From the NCBI GenBank assembly GCA_946800325.1, contig CAMPEJ010000002.1:558001-622000 (forward strand): 64,000 nt of DNA, given 5' to 3'. How positions within the stretch are numbered: position 1 is the first letter of the stretch; every line of letters begins with the position of its first letter. This document shows, in pieces, positions 37,301 through 50,480 of this stretch. Position numbers and translations under genes: made by a program. The notes below the pieces were generated by a model. The model was not told the DNA's origin, did not search any database, and saw only the letters and a program-made list of their open reading frames with translations. Source of the stretch: Luzula sylvatica. Its lineage: Eukaryota; Streptophyta; Magnoliopsida; Poales; Juncaceae.

Positions 37301-38837
37301 TGAACTCCCAATAGCATAAACAGATTGTTTTGAATCGAAAAACAAACTTCCTTAGTGTTTGTAAATTTTGGTGAAATGTTATATGGAGAAAGATACGATT
37401 CAAATGATCTCAAAATACGTTATTTGAACTCCCCAAAGCATAAACAAATTGTTTTGAATCGAAAAACAAACTTTCTTAGTGTTTGTAAATTTTGGTGAAA
37501 TGTTATGTGGTAAAAGATACGATTCAAATGATCTCAAAATACGTTATTTGAACTCCCCAAAGCATAAACAGATTGTTTTGAATCGAAAAACAAACTTTCG
37601 TTGTGTTTGTAAATTTTGGTGAAATGTTATGTGGTACAAGATACGATTCAAATGATCTCAAAATACGTTATTTGAACTCCCCAAAGCATAAACAAATTGT
37701 TTTGAATCGAAAAACAAACTTTCTTAGTGTTTGTAAATTTTGGTAAAATGTTATGTGGTAAAATATACGATTCAAATGATCTCAAAATACGTTATTTGAA
37801 CTCCCCATAGCATAAACAGATTGTTTTGAATCGAAAAACAAACTTCCTTAGTGTTTGTAAATTTTGGTGAAATGTTATGTGGTAAAAGATACGATTCAAA
37901 TGATCTCAAAATACGATTCAAATGATTCAAATGATCCCACAGCATAAACAGATTGTTTTGAATCGAAAAACAAACTTTCTTAGTGTTTGTAAATTTTGGT
38001 GAAATGTTATGTAGTAAAAGATACGATTCAAATGATCTCAAAATATGTTATTTGAACTCCCCAAAGCATAAACAGATTGTTTTGAATCGAAAAACAAACT
38101 TTCTTAGTGTTTGTAAATTTTGGTGAAATGTTATGTGGTAAAAGATACGATTCGAATTATCTAAAAATATGTTATTTGAACTCCCCAAAGCATAAACAAA
38201 TTGTTTTGAATCGAAAAACAAACTTTCTTAGTGTTTGTAAATTTTGGTGAAATGTTATGTAGTAAAAGATACGATTCAAATGATCTCAAAATACGTTATT
38301 TGAACTCCCCAAAGCATAAACAGATTGTTTTGAATCGAAAATCAAACTTTCTCAGTGTTTGTAAATTTTGGTGAAATGTTATGTGGTAAAAGATACGATT
38401 CAAATGATCTCAAAATACGTTATTTGAACTCCCCAAAGCATAAACAGATTGTTTTGAATTGAAAAACAAACTTTCTTAGTGTTTGTAAATTTTGGTGAAA
38501 TGTTATGTAGTAAAAGATACGATTCGAATGATCTCAAAATACGTTATTTGAACTCCCCAAAGCATAAACAGATTGTTTTGAATCGAAAAACAAACTGTCT
38601 TAGTGTTTGTAACTTTTGGTGAAATGTTATCTGGAAAAAGATACGATTCAAATTATCTCAAAATACGTTATTTGAACTCCCCAAAGCATAAACAAATTGT
38701 TTTGAATCGAAAAAAAAATTTCTTAGTGTTTGTGAATTTCGGTGAAATGTTATGTGGTAAAAGATACGATTCGAATGATCTCAAAATACGTTATTTGAAC
38801 TCCCCAAAGCATAAACAGATTGTTTTGAATAGAAAAA
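37095..38837. repeat. Fourteen-monomer unit F, copy 1 (1,743 bp)
   Basis: 14 x 124 + 8 - 1 = 1,743: one 132-bp monomer (37893-38024) and one A9 monomer (38645-38767). It is followed at once by a near-identical copy. It begins with the aaaacatacg monomer near 37140. Confidence 0.9.
37893..38024 (+). repeat. 132-bp variant monomer
   Basis: Standard replacement with the cacagc join, in unit F copy 1. Confidence 0.95.
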
Positions 38838-40580
38838 CAAACTTTCTTAGTGTTTGTAAATTTTGGTGAAATGTTATGTGGTAAAACATACGATTCAAAT
38901 GATCTCAAAATACGTTATTTGAACTCGCCAAAGCATAAACAGATTGTTTTGAATCGAAAAACAAACTTTCTTAGTGTTTGTAAATTTTGGTAAAATGTTA
39001 TGTGGTAAAAGATACGATTCAAATGATCTCAAAATACGTTATTTGAACTCCCCATAGCATAAACAGATTGTTTTGAATCGAAAAACAAACTTCCTTAGTG
39101 TTTGTAAATTTTGGTGAAATGTTATATGGAGAAAGATACGATTCAAATGATCTCAAAATACGTTATTTGAACTCCCCAAAGCATAAACAAATTGTTTTGA
39201 ATCGAAAAACAAACTTTCTTAGTGTTTGTAAATTTTGGTGAAATGTTATGTGGTAAAAGATACGATTCAAATGATCTCAAAATACGTTATTTGAACTCCC
39301 CAAAGCATAAACAGATTGTTTTGAATCGAAAAACAAACTTTCGTTGTGTTTGTAAATTTTGGTGAAATGTTATGTGGTACAAGATACGATTCAAATGATC
39401 TCAAAATACGTTATTTGAACTCCCCAAAGCATAAACAAATTGTTTTGAATCGAAAAACAAACTTTCTTAGTGTTTGTAAATTTTGGTAAAATGTTATGTG
39501 GTAAAATATACGATTCAAATGATCTCAAAATACGTTATTTGAACTCCCCATAGCATAAACAGATTGTTTTGAATCGAAAAACAAACTTCCTTAGTGTTTG
39601 TAAATTTTGGTGAAATGTTATGTGGTAAAAGATACGATTCAAATGATCTCAAAATACGATTCAAATGATTCAAATGATCCCACAGCATAAACAGATTGTT
39701 TTGAATCGAAAAACAAACTTTCTTAGTGTTTGTAAATTTTGGTGAAATGTTATGTAGTAAAAGATACGATTCAAATGATCTCAAAATATGTTATTTGAAC
39801 TCCCCAAAGCATAAACAGATTGTTTTGAATCGAAAAACAAACTTTCTTAGTGTTTGTAAATTTTGGTGAAATGTTATGTGGTAAAAGATACGATTCGAAT
39901 TATCTAAAAATATGTTATTTGAACTCCCCAAAGCATAAACAAATTGTTTTGAATCGAAAAACAAACTTTCTTAGTGTTTGTAAATTTTGGTGAAATGTTA
40001 TGTAGTAAAAGATACGATTCAAATGATCTCAAAATACGTTATTTGAACTCCCCAAAGCATAAACAGATTGTTTTGAATCGAAAATCAAACTTTCTCAGTG
40101 TTTGTAAATTTTGGTGAAATGTTATGTGGTAAAAGATACGATTCAAATGATCTCAAAATACGTTATTTGAACTCCCCAAAGCATAAACAGATTGTTTTGA
40201 ATTGAAAAACAAACTTTCTTAGTGTTTGTAAATTTTGGTGAAATGTTATGTAGTAAAAGATACGATTCGAATGATCTCAAAATACGTTATTTGAACTCCC
40301 CAAAGCATAAACAGATTGTTTTGAATCGAAAAACAAACTGTCTTAGTGTTTGTAACTTTTGGTGAAATGTTATCTGGAAAAAGATACGATTCAAATTATC
40401 TCAAAATACGTTATTTGAACTCCCCAAAGCATAAACAAATTGTTTTGAATCGAAAAAAAAATTTCTTAGTGTTTGTGAATTTCGGTGAAATGTTATGTGG
40501 TAAAAGATACGATTCGAATGATCTCAAAATACGTTATTTGAACTCCCCAAAGCATAAACAGATTGTTTTGAATAGAAAAA
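38838..40580. repeat. Fourteen-monomer unit F, copy 2 (1,743 bp)
   Basis: Markers aaacata 37141 and 38884, atagcat 37311 and 39054, the 132-mers 37893 and 39636, and the A9 monomers 38645 and 40388 are all 1,743 apart. The only difference I noticed by eye is ctcccaatag against ctccccatag. This makes it one of the youngest duplications in the window, or an assembly duplicate. Confidence 0.9.
39636..39767 (+). repeat. 132-bp variant monomer
   Basis: Standard replacement with the cacagc join, in unit F copy 2. This is the last member carrying cacagc; all later ones have caaagc. Confidence 0.95.
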
Positions 40581-40619
40581 CAAACTTTCTTAGTGTTTGT
40601 AAATTTTGGTGAAATGTTA

Positions 40620-43480
40620 TGTGGTAAAAGATACGATTCAAATGATCTCAAAATACGTTATTTGAACTCCCCAAAGCATAAACAGATTGTTTTGAATCGA
40701 AAAACAAACTTTCTTAGTGTTTGTAAATTTTGGTGAAATGTTATGTGGTAAAAGAAACGATTCTAATGATCTCAAAATACGTTATTTGAACTCCCCAAAG
40801 CATAAACAAATTGTTTTGAATCGAAAAACAAACTTTCTAAGTGTTTGTAAATTTTGGTAAAATGTTATGTGGTAAAAGATACGATTCAAATGATCTCAAA
40901 ATACGTTATTTGAACTCCCCAAAGCATAAACAGATTGTTTTGAATCGAAAAACAAACTTTCTTAGTGTTGGTAAATTTTGGTGAAATGTTATGTGGTAAA
41001 AGATACGATTCAAATGATCTCAAAATACGTTATTTGAACTCCCCAAAGCATAAACAGATTGTTTTGAATCGAAAAACAAACTTTCTTAGTGTTTGTAAAT
41101 TTTGGTGAAATGTTATGTGGTAAAAGATACGATTCAAATGATCTCAAAATACGTTATTTGAACTCCCCAAAGCATAAACAGATTGTTTTGAATCGAAAAA
41201 CAAACTGTCTTAGTGTTTGTAAATTTTGGTGAAATGTTATCTGGAAAAAGATACGATTCAAATGATCTCAAAATACGTTATTTGAACTCCCCAAAGCATA
41301 AACAAATTGTTTTGAATCGAAAAACAAACTTTCTTAGTGTTTGTAAATTTTGGTGAAATGTTATGTGGTAAAAGATACGATTCAAATGATCTCAAAATAC
41401 GTTATTTGAACTCCCCAAAGCATAAACAGATTGTTTTGAATAGAAAAACAAACTTTCTTAGTGTTTGTAAATTTTGGTGAAATGTTATGTGGTAAAAGAT
41501 ACGATTCAAATAATCTCAAAATACGTTATTTGAACTCCCCAAAGCATAAACAGATTGTTTTGAATCGAAAAACAAACTTTCTTAGTGTTTGTAAATTTTG
41601 GTGAAATGTTATGTGGTGAAAGATATGATTCGAATGATCTAAAAATATGTTATTTGAACTCCCCAAAGCATAAACAAATTGTTTTGAATCGAAAAACAAA
41701 CTTTCGTAGTGTTTGTAAATTTTGGTGAAATGTTATGTAGTAAAAGATACGATTCCAATGATCTCAAAATACATTATTTGAACTCCCCAAAGCATAAACA
41801 AATTGTTTTGAATCGAAAAACAAACTTTCTTAGTGTTTGTAAATTTTGGTAAAATGTTATGTGGTAAAAGATACGATTCAAATGATCTCAAAATACGTTA
41901 TTTGAACTACCCAAAGCATAAACAGATTGTTTTGAATCGAAAAACAAACTTTCTTAGTGTTTGTAAATTTTGGTGAAATGTTATGTGGTAAAAGATACGA
42001 TTCAAATGATCTCAAAATACGTTATTTGAACTCCCCAAAGCATAAACAGATTGCTTTGAATCGAAAAACAAACTTTCTTAGTGTTTAAAATTTTGGTGAA
42101 ATGTTATGTAGTAAAAGATACGATTCAAATGATCTCAAAATACGTTATTTGAACTCCCCAAAGCATAAACAGATTGTTTTGAATCGAAAAACAAACTTTC
42201 TTAGTGTTTGTAAATTTTGGTGAAATGTTATGTGGTAAAAGATACGATTCGAATGATCTAAAAATATGTTATTTGAACTCCCCAAAGCATAAACAAATTG
42301 TTTTGAATCGAAAAACAAAATTTCTTAGTGTTTGTAAATTTTGGTGAAATGTTATGTAGTAAAAGATACGATTCAAATGATCTCAAAATACGTTATTTGA
42401 ACTCCCCAAAGCATAAACAGATTGTTTTGAATCGAAAAACAAACTTTCTTAGTGTTTGTAAATTTGGGTGAAATGTTATGTGGTAAAAGATACGATTCAA
42501 TTGATCTCAAAATACGTTATTTAAACTCCCCAAAGCATAAACAAATTGTTTTGAATCGAAAAACAAACTTTCTAAGTGTTTGTAAATTTTGGTAAAATGT
42601 TATGTGGTAAAATATACGATTCAAATGATCTCAAAATACGTTATTTGAACTCCCCAAAGCATAAACAGATTGTTTTGAATCGAAAAACAAACTTTCGTAG
42701 TGTTTGTAAATTTTGGTGAAATGTTATGTGGTACAAGATACGATTCAAATGATCTCAAAATACGTTATTTGAACTCCCCAAAGCATAAACAAATTGTTTT
42801 GAATCGAAAAACAAACTTTCTTAGTGTTTGTAAATTTTGGTAAAATGTTATGTGGTAAAAGATACGATTCAAATGATCTCAAAATATGTTATTTGAACTA
42901 CCCAAAGCATAAACAGATTGTTTTGAATAGAAAAACAAACTTTCTTAGTGTTTGTAAATTTTGGTGAAATGTTATGTGGTAAAAGATACGATTCAAATGA
43001 TCTCAAAATACGTTATTTGAACTCCCCAAAGCATAAACAGATTGTTTTGAATCGAAAAACAAACTTTCTTAGTGTTTGTAAATTTTGGTGAAATGTTATG
43101 TGGTAAAAGATACGATTCGAATGATCTAAAAATATGTTATTTGAACTCCCCAAAGCATAAACAAATTGTTTTGAATCGAAAAACAAACTTTCGTAGTGTT
43201 TGTAAATTTTTGTGAAATGTTATGTAGTAAAAGATACGATTCCAATAATCTCAAAATACGTTATTTGAACTCCCCAAAGCATAAACAAATTGTTTTGAAT
43301 CGAAAAACAAACTTTCTTAGTGTTTGTAAATTTTGGTGAAATGTTATGTGGTACAAGAGACGATTCAAATGATCTCAAAATACGTTATTTGAACTCCCCA
43401 AAGCATAAACAAATTGTTTTGAATCGAAAAACAAACTTTCTTAGTGTTTGTAAATTTTGGTAAAATGTTATGTGGTAAAA
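40620..43480. repeat. Further version of the unit C haplotype
   Basis: 40.6-42.7 kb follows 26.75-28.6 kb at an offset of 14,162 bases. It differs in using gggtgaaatg near 42470 where the earlier copies have gggtaaaatg. This gggtgaaatg form becomes the standard further right. The aaaacaaaatttc monomer near 42316 and tcaattgatc near 42499 are private. Confidence 0.75.
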
Positions 43481-43609
43481 GATACGATTCAAATGATCTC
43501 AAAATACGTTATTTGAACTCCCCAAAGCATAAACAGATTGTTTTGAATCGAAAAACAAACTTTCTTAGTGTTTGTAAATTTTGGTGAAATGTTATGTGGT
43601 AAAAGATAC

Positions 43610-43741
43610 GATTCAAATGATCTCAAAATACGATTCAAATGATTCAAATGATCCCAAAGCATAAACAGATTGTTTTGAATCGAAAAACAAACTTTCTTAG
43701 TGTTTGTAAATTTTGGTGAAATGTTATGTAGTAAAAGATAC
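43610..43741 (+). repeat. 132-bp variant monomer, caaagc type
   Basis: Same replacement, but the join reads gatcccaaagc, as in the ordinary monomer, and not gatcccacagc. It is the ancestor-like form of the 163-bp units that follow at the equivalent place in the next two units (1,744 = 1,775 - 31 bases later). Confidence 0.95.
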
Positions 43742-45353
43742 GATTCAAATGATCTCAAAATACGTTATTTGAACTCCCCAAAGCATAAACAGATTGTTTT
43801 GAATCGAAAAACAAACTTTCTTAGTGTTTGTAAATTTTGGTGAAATGTTATGTGGTAAAAGATACGATTCAAATGATCTCAAAATACGTTATTTGAACTC
43901 CCCAAAGCATAAACAGATTGTTTTGAATCGAAAAACAAACTTTCTTAGTGTTTGTAAATTTTGGTGAAATGTTATGTGGTAAAAGAAACAATTCTAATGA
44001 TCTCAAAATACGTTATTTGAACTCCCCAAAGCATAAACACATTGTTTTGAATCGAAAAACAAACTTTCTAAGTGTTTGTAAATTTTGGTAAAATGTTATG
44101 TGGTAAAAGACACGATTCAAATGATCTCAAAATACGTTATTTGAACTCCCCAAAGCATAAACATATTGTTTTGAATCGAAAAACAAACTTTCTTAGTGTT
44201 GGTAAATTTTGGTGAAATGTTATGTGGTAAAAGATACGATTCAAATGATCTCAAAATACGTTATTTGAACTCCCCAAAGCATAAACAGATTGTTTTGAAT
44301 CAAAAAACAAACTTTCTTAGTGTTTGTAAATTTTGGTGAAATGTTATGTGGTAAAAGATACGATTCAAATGATCTCAAAATACGTTATTTGAACTCCCCA
44401 AAGCATAAACAGATTGTTTTGAATCGAAAAACAAACTGTCTTAGTGTTTGTAAATTTTGGTGAAATGTTATCTGGAAAAAGATACGATTCAAATGATCTC
44501 AAAATACGTTATTTGAACTCCCCAGAGCATAAACAAATTGTTTTGAATCGAAAAACAAACTTTCTTAGTGTTTGTAAATTTTGGTGAAATGTTATGTGGT
44601 AAAAGATACGATTCAAATGATCTCAAAATACGTTATTTGAACTCCCCAAAGCATAAACAGATTGTTTTGAATAGAAAAACAAACTTTCTTAGTGTTTGTA
44701 AATTTTGGTGAAATGTTATGTGGTAAAAGATACGATTCAAATGATCTCAAAATACGTTATTTGAACTCCCCAAAGCATAAACAGATTGTTTTGAATCGAA
44801 AAACAAACTTTCTTAGTGTTTGTAAATTTTGGTGAAATGTTATGTGGTAAAAGATACGATTCGAATGATCTAAAAATATGTTATTTGAACTCCCCAAAGC
44901 ATAAACAAATTGTTTTGAATCGAAAAACAAACTTTCGTAGTGTTTGTAAATTTTGGTGAAATGTTATGTAGTAAAAGATACGATTCCGATGATCTCAAAA
45001 TACGTTATTTGAACTCCCCAAAGCATAAACAAATTGTTTTGAATCGAAAAACAAACTTTCTTAGTGTTTGTAAATTTTGGTAAAATGTTATGTGGTAAAA
45101 GATACGATTCAAATGATCTCAAAATACGTTATTTGAACTACCCAAAGCATAAACAGATTGTTTTGAATCGAAAAACAAACTTTCTTAGTGTTTGTAAAAT
45201 TTGGTGAAATGTTATGTGATAAAAGATACGATTCAAATGATCTCAAAATACGTTATTTGAACTCCCGAAAGCATAAACAGATTGTTTTGAATCGAAAAAC
45301 AAACTTTCTTAGTGTTTGTAAATTTTGGTGAAATGTTATGTGGTAAAAGATAC
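43610..45353. repeat. Fourteen-monomer unit G, copy 1 (1,744 bp)
   Basis: The order is: 132-mer; normal; gaaacaattctaa (43985); tctaag; ttgg (44199); tgtcttag with atctggaaaaag; gaatag; gattcgaat; gattccaatg; ggtaaaatg; ctaccc; gtgataaaag. It repeats twice more downstream. Ends are set at the long-variant monomer. Confidence 0.85.
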
Positions 45354-45516
45354 GATTCAAATGATCTCAAAATACGATTCAAATGATTCAAATGATCTCA
45401 AAATACGATTCAAATGATTCAAATGATCCCAAAGCATAAACAGATTGTTTTGAATCGAAAAACAAACTTTCTTAGTGTTTGTAAATTTTGGTGAAATGTT
45501 ATGTAGTAAAAGATAC
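45354..45516 (+). repeat. 163-bp variant monomer (132 + 31)
   Basis: The block gattcaaat-gattcaaat-gatctcaaaatac (9 + 9 + 13 = 31 bases) is present once more than in the 132-bp class: ctcaaaatac starts at 45366 and again at 45397. The rest is a caaagc-type 132-mer. Confidence 0.95.
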
Positions 45517-47128
45517 GATTCAAATGATCTCAAAATACGTTATTTGAACTCCCCAAAGCATAAACAGATTGTTTTGAATCGAAAAACAAACTTTCTTAGT
45601 GTTTGTAAATTTTGGTGAAATGTTATGTGGTAAAAGATACGATTCCAATGATCTCAAAATACGTTATTTGAACTCCCCAAAGCATAAACATATTGTTTTG
45701 AATCGAAAAACAAACTTTCTTAGTGTTTGTAAATTTTGGTGAAATGTTATGTGGTAAAAGAAACAATTCTAATGATCTCAAAATACGTTATTTGAACTCC
45801 CCAAAGCATAAACACATTGTTTTGAATCGAAAAACAAACTTTCTAAGTGTTTGTAAATTTTGGTAAAATGTTATGTGGTAAAAGATACGATTCAAATGAT
45901 CTCAAAATACGTTATTTGAACTCCCCAAAGCATAAACATATTGTTTTGAATCGAAAAACAAACTTTCTTAGTGTTGGTAAATTTTGGTGAAATGTTATGT
46001 GGTAAAAGATACGATTCAAATGATCTCAAAATACGTTATTTGAACTCCCCAAAGCATAAACAGATTGTTTTGAATCAAAAAACAAACTTTCTTAGTGTTT
46101 GTAAATTTTGGTGAAATGTTATGTGGTAAAAGATACGATTCAAATGATCTCAAAATACGTTATTTGAACTCCCCAAAGCATAAACAGATTGTTTTGAATC
46201 GAAAAACAAACTGTCTTAGTGTTTGTAAATTTTGGTGAAATGTTATCTGGAAAAAGATACGATTCAAATGATCTCAAAATACGTTATTTGAACTCCCCAA
46301 AGCATAAACAAATTGTTTTGAATCGAAAAACAAACTTTCTTAGTGTTTGTAAATTTTGGTGAAATGTTATGTGGTAAAAGATACGATTCAAATGATCTCA
46401 AAATACGTTATTTGAACTCCCCAAAGCTTAAACAGATTGCTTTGAATAGAAAAACAAACTTTCTTAGTGTTTGTAAATTTTGGTGAAATGTTATGTGGTA
46501 AAAGATACGATTCAAATGATCTCAAAATACGTTATTTGAACTCCCCAAAGCATAAACAGATTGTTTTGAATCGAAAAACAAACTTTCTTAGTGTTTGTAA
46601 ATTTTGGTGAAATGTTATGTGGTAAAAGATACGATTCGAATGATCTAAAAATATGTTATTTGAACTCCCCAAAGCATAAACAAATTGTTTTGAATCGAAA
46701 AACAAACTTTCGTAGTGTTTGTAAATTTTGGTGAAATGTTATGTAGTAAAAGATACGATTCCAATGATCTCAAAATACGTTATTTGAACTCCCCAAAGCA
46801 TAAACAAATTGTTTTGAATCGAAAAACAAACTTTCTTAGTGTTTGTAAATTTTGGTAAAATGTTATGTGGTAAAAGATACGATTCAAATGATCTCAAAAT
46901 ACGTTATTTGAACTACCCAATGCATAAACAGATTGTTTTGAATCGAAAAACAAACTTTCTTAGTGTTTGTAAATTTTGGTGAAATGTTATGTGATAAAAG
47001 ATACGATTCAAATGATCTCAAAATACGTTATTTGAACTCCCCAAAGCATAAACTGATTGTTTTGAATCGAAAAACAAACTTTCTTAGTGTTTGTAAATTT
47101 TGGTGAAATGTTATGTGGTAAAAGATAC
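45354..47128. repeat. Fourteen-monomer unit G, copy 2 (1,775 bp)
   Basis: gaaacaa 43985 and 45760, and ttgg 44199 and 45974, are 1,775 apart. The extra 31 bases over copy 1 lie entirely in the opening 163-bp monomer. An agcttaaacagattgctttg monomer near 46426 is private. Confidence 0.85.
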
Positions 47129-47291
47129 GATTCAAATGATCTCAAAATACGATTCAAATGATTCAAATGATCTCAAAATACGATTCAAATGATTCAAATG
47201 ATCCCAAAGCATAAACAGATTGTTTTGAATCGAAAAACAAACTTTCTTAGTGTTTGTAAATTTTGGTGAAATGTTATGTAGTAAAAGATAC
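47129..47291 (+). repeat. 163-bp variant monomer (132 + 31)
   Basis: Same structure as 45354-45516, 1,775 bases downstream at the equivalent place in unit G. Confidence 0.95.
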
Positions 47292-48780
47292 GATTCAAAT
47301 GATCTCAAAATACGTTATTTGAACTCCCCATAGCATAAACAGATTGTTTTGAATCGAAAAACAAACTTTCTTAGTGTTTGTAAATTTTGGTGAAATGTTA
47401 TGTGGTAAAAGATACGATTCCAATGATCTCAAAATACGTTATTTGAGCTCCCCAAAGCATAAACAGATTGTTTTGAATCGAAAAACAAACTTTCTTAGTG
47501 TTTGTAAATTTTGGTGAAATGTTATGTGGTAAAAGAAACAATTCTAATGATCTCAAAATACGTTATTTGAACTCCCCAAAGCATAAACACATTGTTTTGA
47601 ATCGAAAAACAAACTTTCTAAGTGTTTGTAAATTTTGGTAAAATGTTATGTGGTAAAAGATACGATTCAAATGATCTCAAAATACGTTATTTGAACTCCC
47701 CAAAGCATAAACATATTGTTTTGAATCGAAAAACAAACTTTCTTAGTGTTGGTAAATTTTGGTGAAATGTTATGTGGTAAAAGATACGATTCAAATTATT
47801 TCAAAATACGTTATTTGAACTCCCCAAAGCATAAACAGATTGTTTTGAATCGAAAAACAAACTTTCTTAGTGTTTGTAAATTTTGGTGAAATGTTATGTG
47901 GTAAAAGATACGATTCAAATGATCTCAAAATACGTTATTTGAACTCCCCAAAGCATAAACAGATTGTTTTGAATCGAAAAACAAACTGTCTTAGTGTTTG
48001 TAAATTTTGGTGAAATGTTATCTGGAAAAAGATACGATTCAAATGATCTCAAAATACGTTATTTGAACTCCCCAAAGCATAAACAAATTGTTTTGAATCG
48101 AAAAACAAACTTTCTTAGTGTTTGTAAATTTTGGTGAAATGTTATGTGGCAAAAGATACGACTCAAATGATCTCAAAATACGTTATTTGAACTCCCCAAA
48201 GCATAAACAGATTGTTTTGAATAGAAAAACAAACTTTCTTAGTGTTTGTAAATTTTGGTGAAATGTTATGTGGTAAAAGATACGATTCAAATGATCTCAA
48301 AATACGTTATTTGAACTCCCCAAAGCATAAACAGATTGTTTTGAATCGAAAAACAAACTTTCTTAGTGTTTGTAAATTTTGGTGAAATGTTATGTGGTAA
48401 AAGATACGATTCGAATGATCTAAAAATATGTTATTTGAACTCCCCAAAGCATAAACAAATTGTTTTGAATCGAAAAACAAACTTTCGTAGTGTTTGTAAA
48501 TTTTGGTGAAATGTTATGTAGTAAAAGATACGATTTCAATGATCTCAAAATACGTTATTTGAACTCCCCAAAGCATAAACAAATTGTTTTGAATCGAAAA
48601 ACAAACTTTCTTAGTGTTTGTAAATTTTGGTAAAATGTTATGTGGTAAAAGATACGATTCAAATGATCTCAAAATACGTTATTTGAACTACCCAAAGCAT
48701 AAACAGATTGTTTTGAATCGAAAAACAAACTTTCTTAGTGTTTGTAAATTTTGGTGAAATGTTATGTGATAAAAGATACG
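47129..48780. repeat. Unit G, copy 3
   Basis: gaaacaa 47535 and ttgg 47749 keep the 1,775 spacing. The copy opens with a 163-bp monomer and then runs into a 123-bp monomer near 48865. Private changes include tttgagctcc near 47445, tcaaattatttc near 47793 and gtggcaaaag near 48148. Confidence 0.8.
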
Positions 48781-49240
48781 ATTCAAATAATCTCAAAATA
48801 CGTTATTTGAACTCCCCAAAGCATAAAGAGATTGTTTTGAATCGAAAAACAAACTTTCTTAGTGTTTAAAATTTTGGTGAAAAGTTATGTAGTAAAAGAT
48901 ACGATTCAAATGATCTCAAAATACGTTATTTGAACTCCCCAAAGCATAAACAGATTGTTTTGAATCGAAAAACAAACTTTCTTAGTGTTTGTAAATTTTG
49001 GTGAAATGTTATGTGGTAAAAGATACGATTCGAATTATCTAAAAATATGTTATTTGAACTCCCCAAAGCATAAACAAATTGTTTTGAATCGAAAAACAAA
49101 CTTTCTTAGTGTTTGTAAATTTTGGTGAAATGTTATGTAGTAAAAGATACGATTCAAATGATCTCAAAATACGTTATTTGAACTCCCCAAAGCATAAACA
49201 GATTGTTTTGAATCGAAAAACAAACTTTCTTAGTGTTTGT
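48781..49240. repeat. Transitional monomers
   Basis: A 123-bp monomer with gaaaagttatg (near 48880), a gattcgaattatct monomer and normal copies. Nothing other than satellite is seen. Confidence 0.75.
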
Positions 49241-50480
49241 AAATTTGGGTGAAATGTTATGTGGTAAAAGATACGATTCAAATGATCTCAAAATACGATA
49301 TTTAAACTCCCCAAAGCATAAACAAATTGTTTTGAATCGAAAAACAAACTTTCTTAGTGTTTGTAAATTTTGGTGAAATGTTATGTAGTAAAAGATACGA
49401 TTCAAATGATCTCAAAATACGTTATTTGAACTCCCCAAAGCATAAACAGATTGTTTTGAATAGAAAAACAAACTTTCTTAGTGTTTGTAAATTTTGGTGA
49501 AATGTTATGTGGTAAAAGATACGATTCAAATGATCTCAAAATACGTTATTTGAACTCCCCAAAGCATAAACAGATTGTTTTGAATCGAAAAACAAACTTT
49601 CTTAGTGTTTGTAAATTTTGGTGAAATGTTATGTGGTAAAAGATACGATTCGAATGATCTAAAAATATGTTATTTGAACTCCCCAAAGCATAAACTAATT
49701 GTTTTGAATAGAAAAACAAACTTTCTTAGTGTTTGTAAATTTTGGTGAAATGTTATGTAGTAAAAGATACGATTCAAATGATCTCAAAATACGTTATTTG
49801 AACTCCCCAAAGCATAAACAAATTGTTTTGAATCGAAAAACAAACTTTCTTAGTGTTTGTAAATTTGGGTGAAATGTTATGTGGTAAAAGATACGATTCA
49901 AATGATCTCAAAATACGTTATTTAAACTCCCCAAAGCATAAACAAATTGTTTTGAATCGAAAAACAAACTTTCTAAGTGTTTGTAAATTTTGGTAAAATG
50001 TTATGTGGTAAAATATACGATTCAAATGATCTCAAAATACGTTATTTGAACTCCCCAAAGCATAAACAGATTGTTTTGAATCGAAAAACAAACTTTCTTA
50101 GTGTTTGTAAATTTTGGTGAAATGTTATGTGGTAAAAGATACGATTCAAATGATCTCAAAATACGTTATTTGAACTCCCCAAAGCATAAACAGATTGTTT
50201 TGAATCGAAAAACAAACTTTCGTAATGTTTGTAAATTTTGGTGAAATGTTATGTGGTACAAGATACGATTCAAATGATCTCAAAATACGTTATTTGAACT
50301 CCCCAAAGCATAAACAAATTGTTTTGAATCGAAAAACAAACTTTCTTAGTGTTTGTAAATTTTGGTAAAATGTTATGTGGTAAAAGATACGATTCAAATG
50401 ATCTCAAAATATGTTATTTGAACTACCCAAAGCTTAAACAGATTGTTTTGAATAGAAAAACAAACTTTCTTAGTGTTTGT
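49241..50480. repeat. Five-monomer duplication (620 bp) around the gggtgaaatg monomer
   Basis: aaatttgggtg at 49241 and 49861 are 620 = 5 x 124 apart, each followed by a tttaaactcc monomer. The first copy has tacgatatttaaac near 49296, which opens an 83-codon reverse frame that is not a gene. The downstream copy continues into the run that recurs at 53247 (offset 3,386 bases). Confidence 0.75.

Noticed and set aside
37095..40580. Treating the near-identical duplications purely as assembly artefacts
   Set aside because: Most duplicated blocks carry private substitutions or indels (for example the 4-bp deletion at 6216 and the 31-bp expansions), so at least those are real. For unit F the question stays open and is listed as a finding.
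2354..49405. Recurring open frames of 71-96 codons on both strands (for example 2354-2623 minus, 12150-12416 plus, 30516-30731 plus, 49154-49405 minus) with near-identical predicted peptides
   Set aside because: They are translations of the satellite. Most reverse frames stay open only where a 132-bp monomer (divisible by three) sits. The plus frames depend on the A9 monomer or on the gaatgg / 122-bp pair. The peptides repeat themselves internally with the monomer, and there is no codon signature, promoter or conserved start context.
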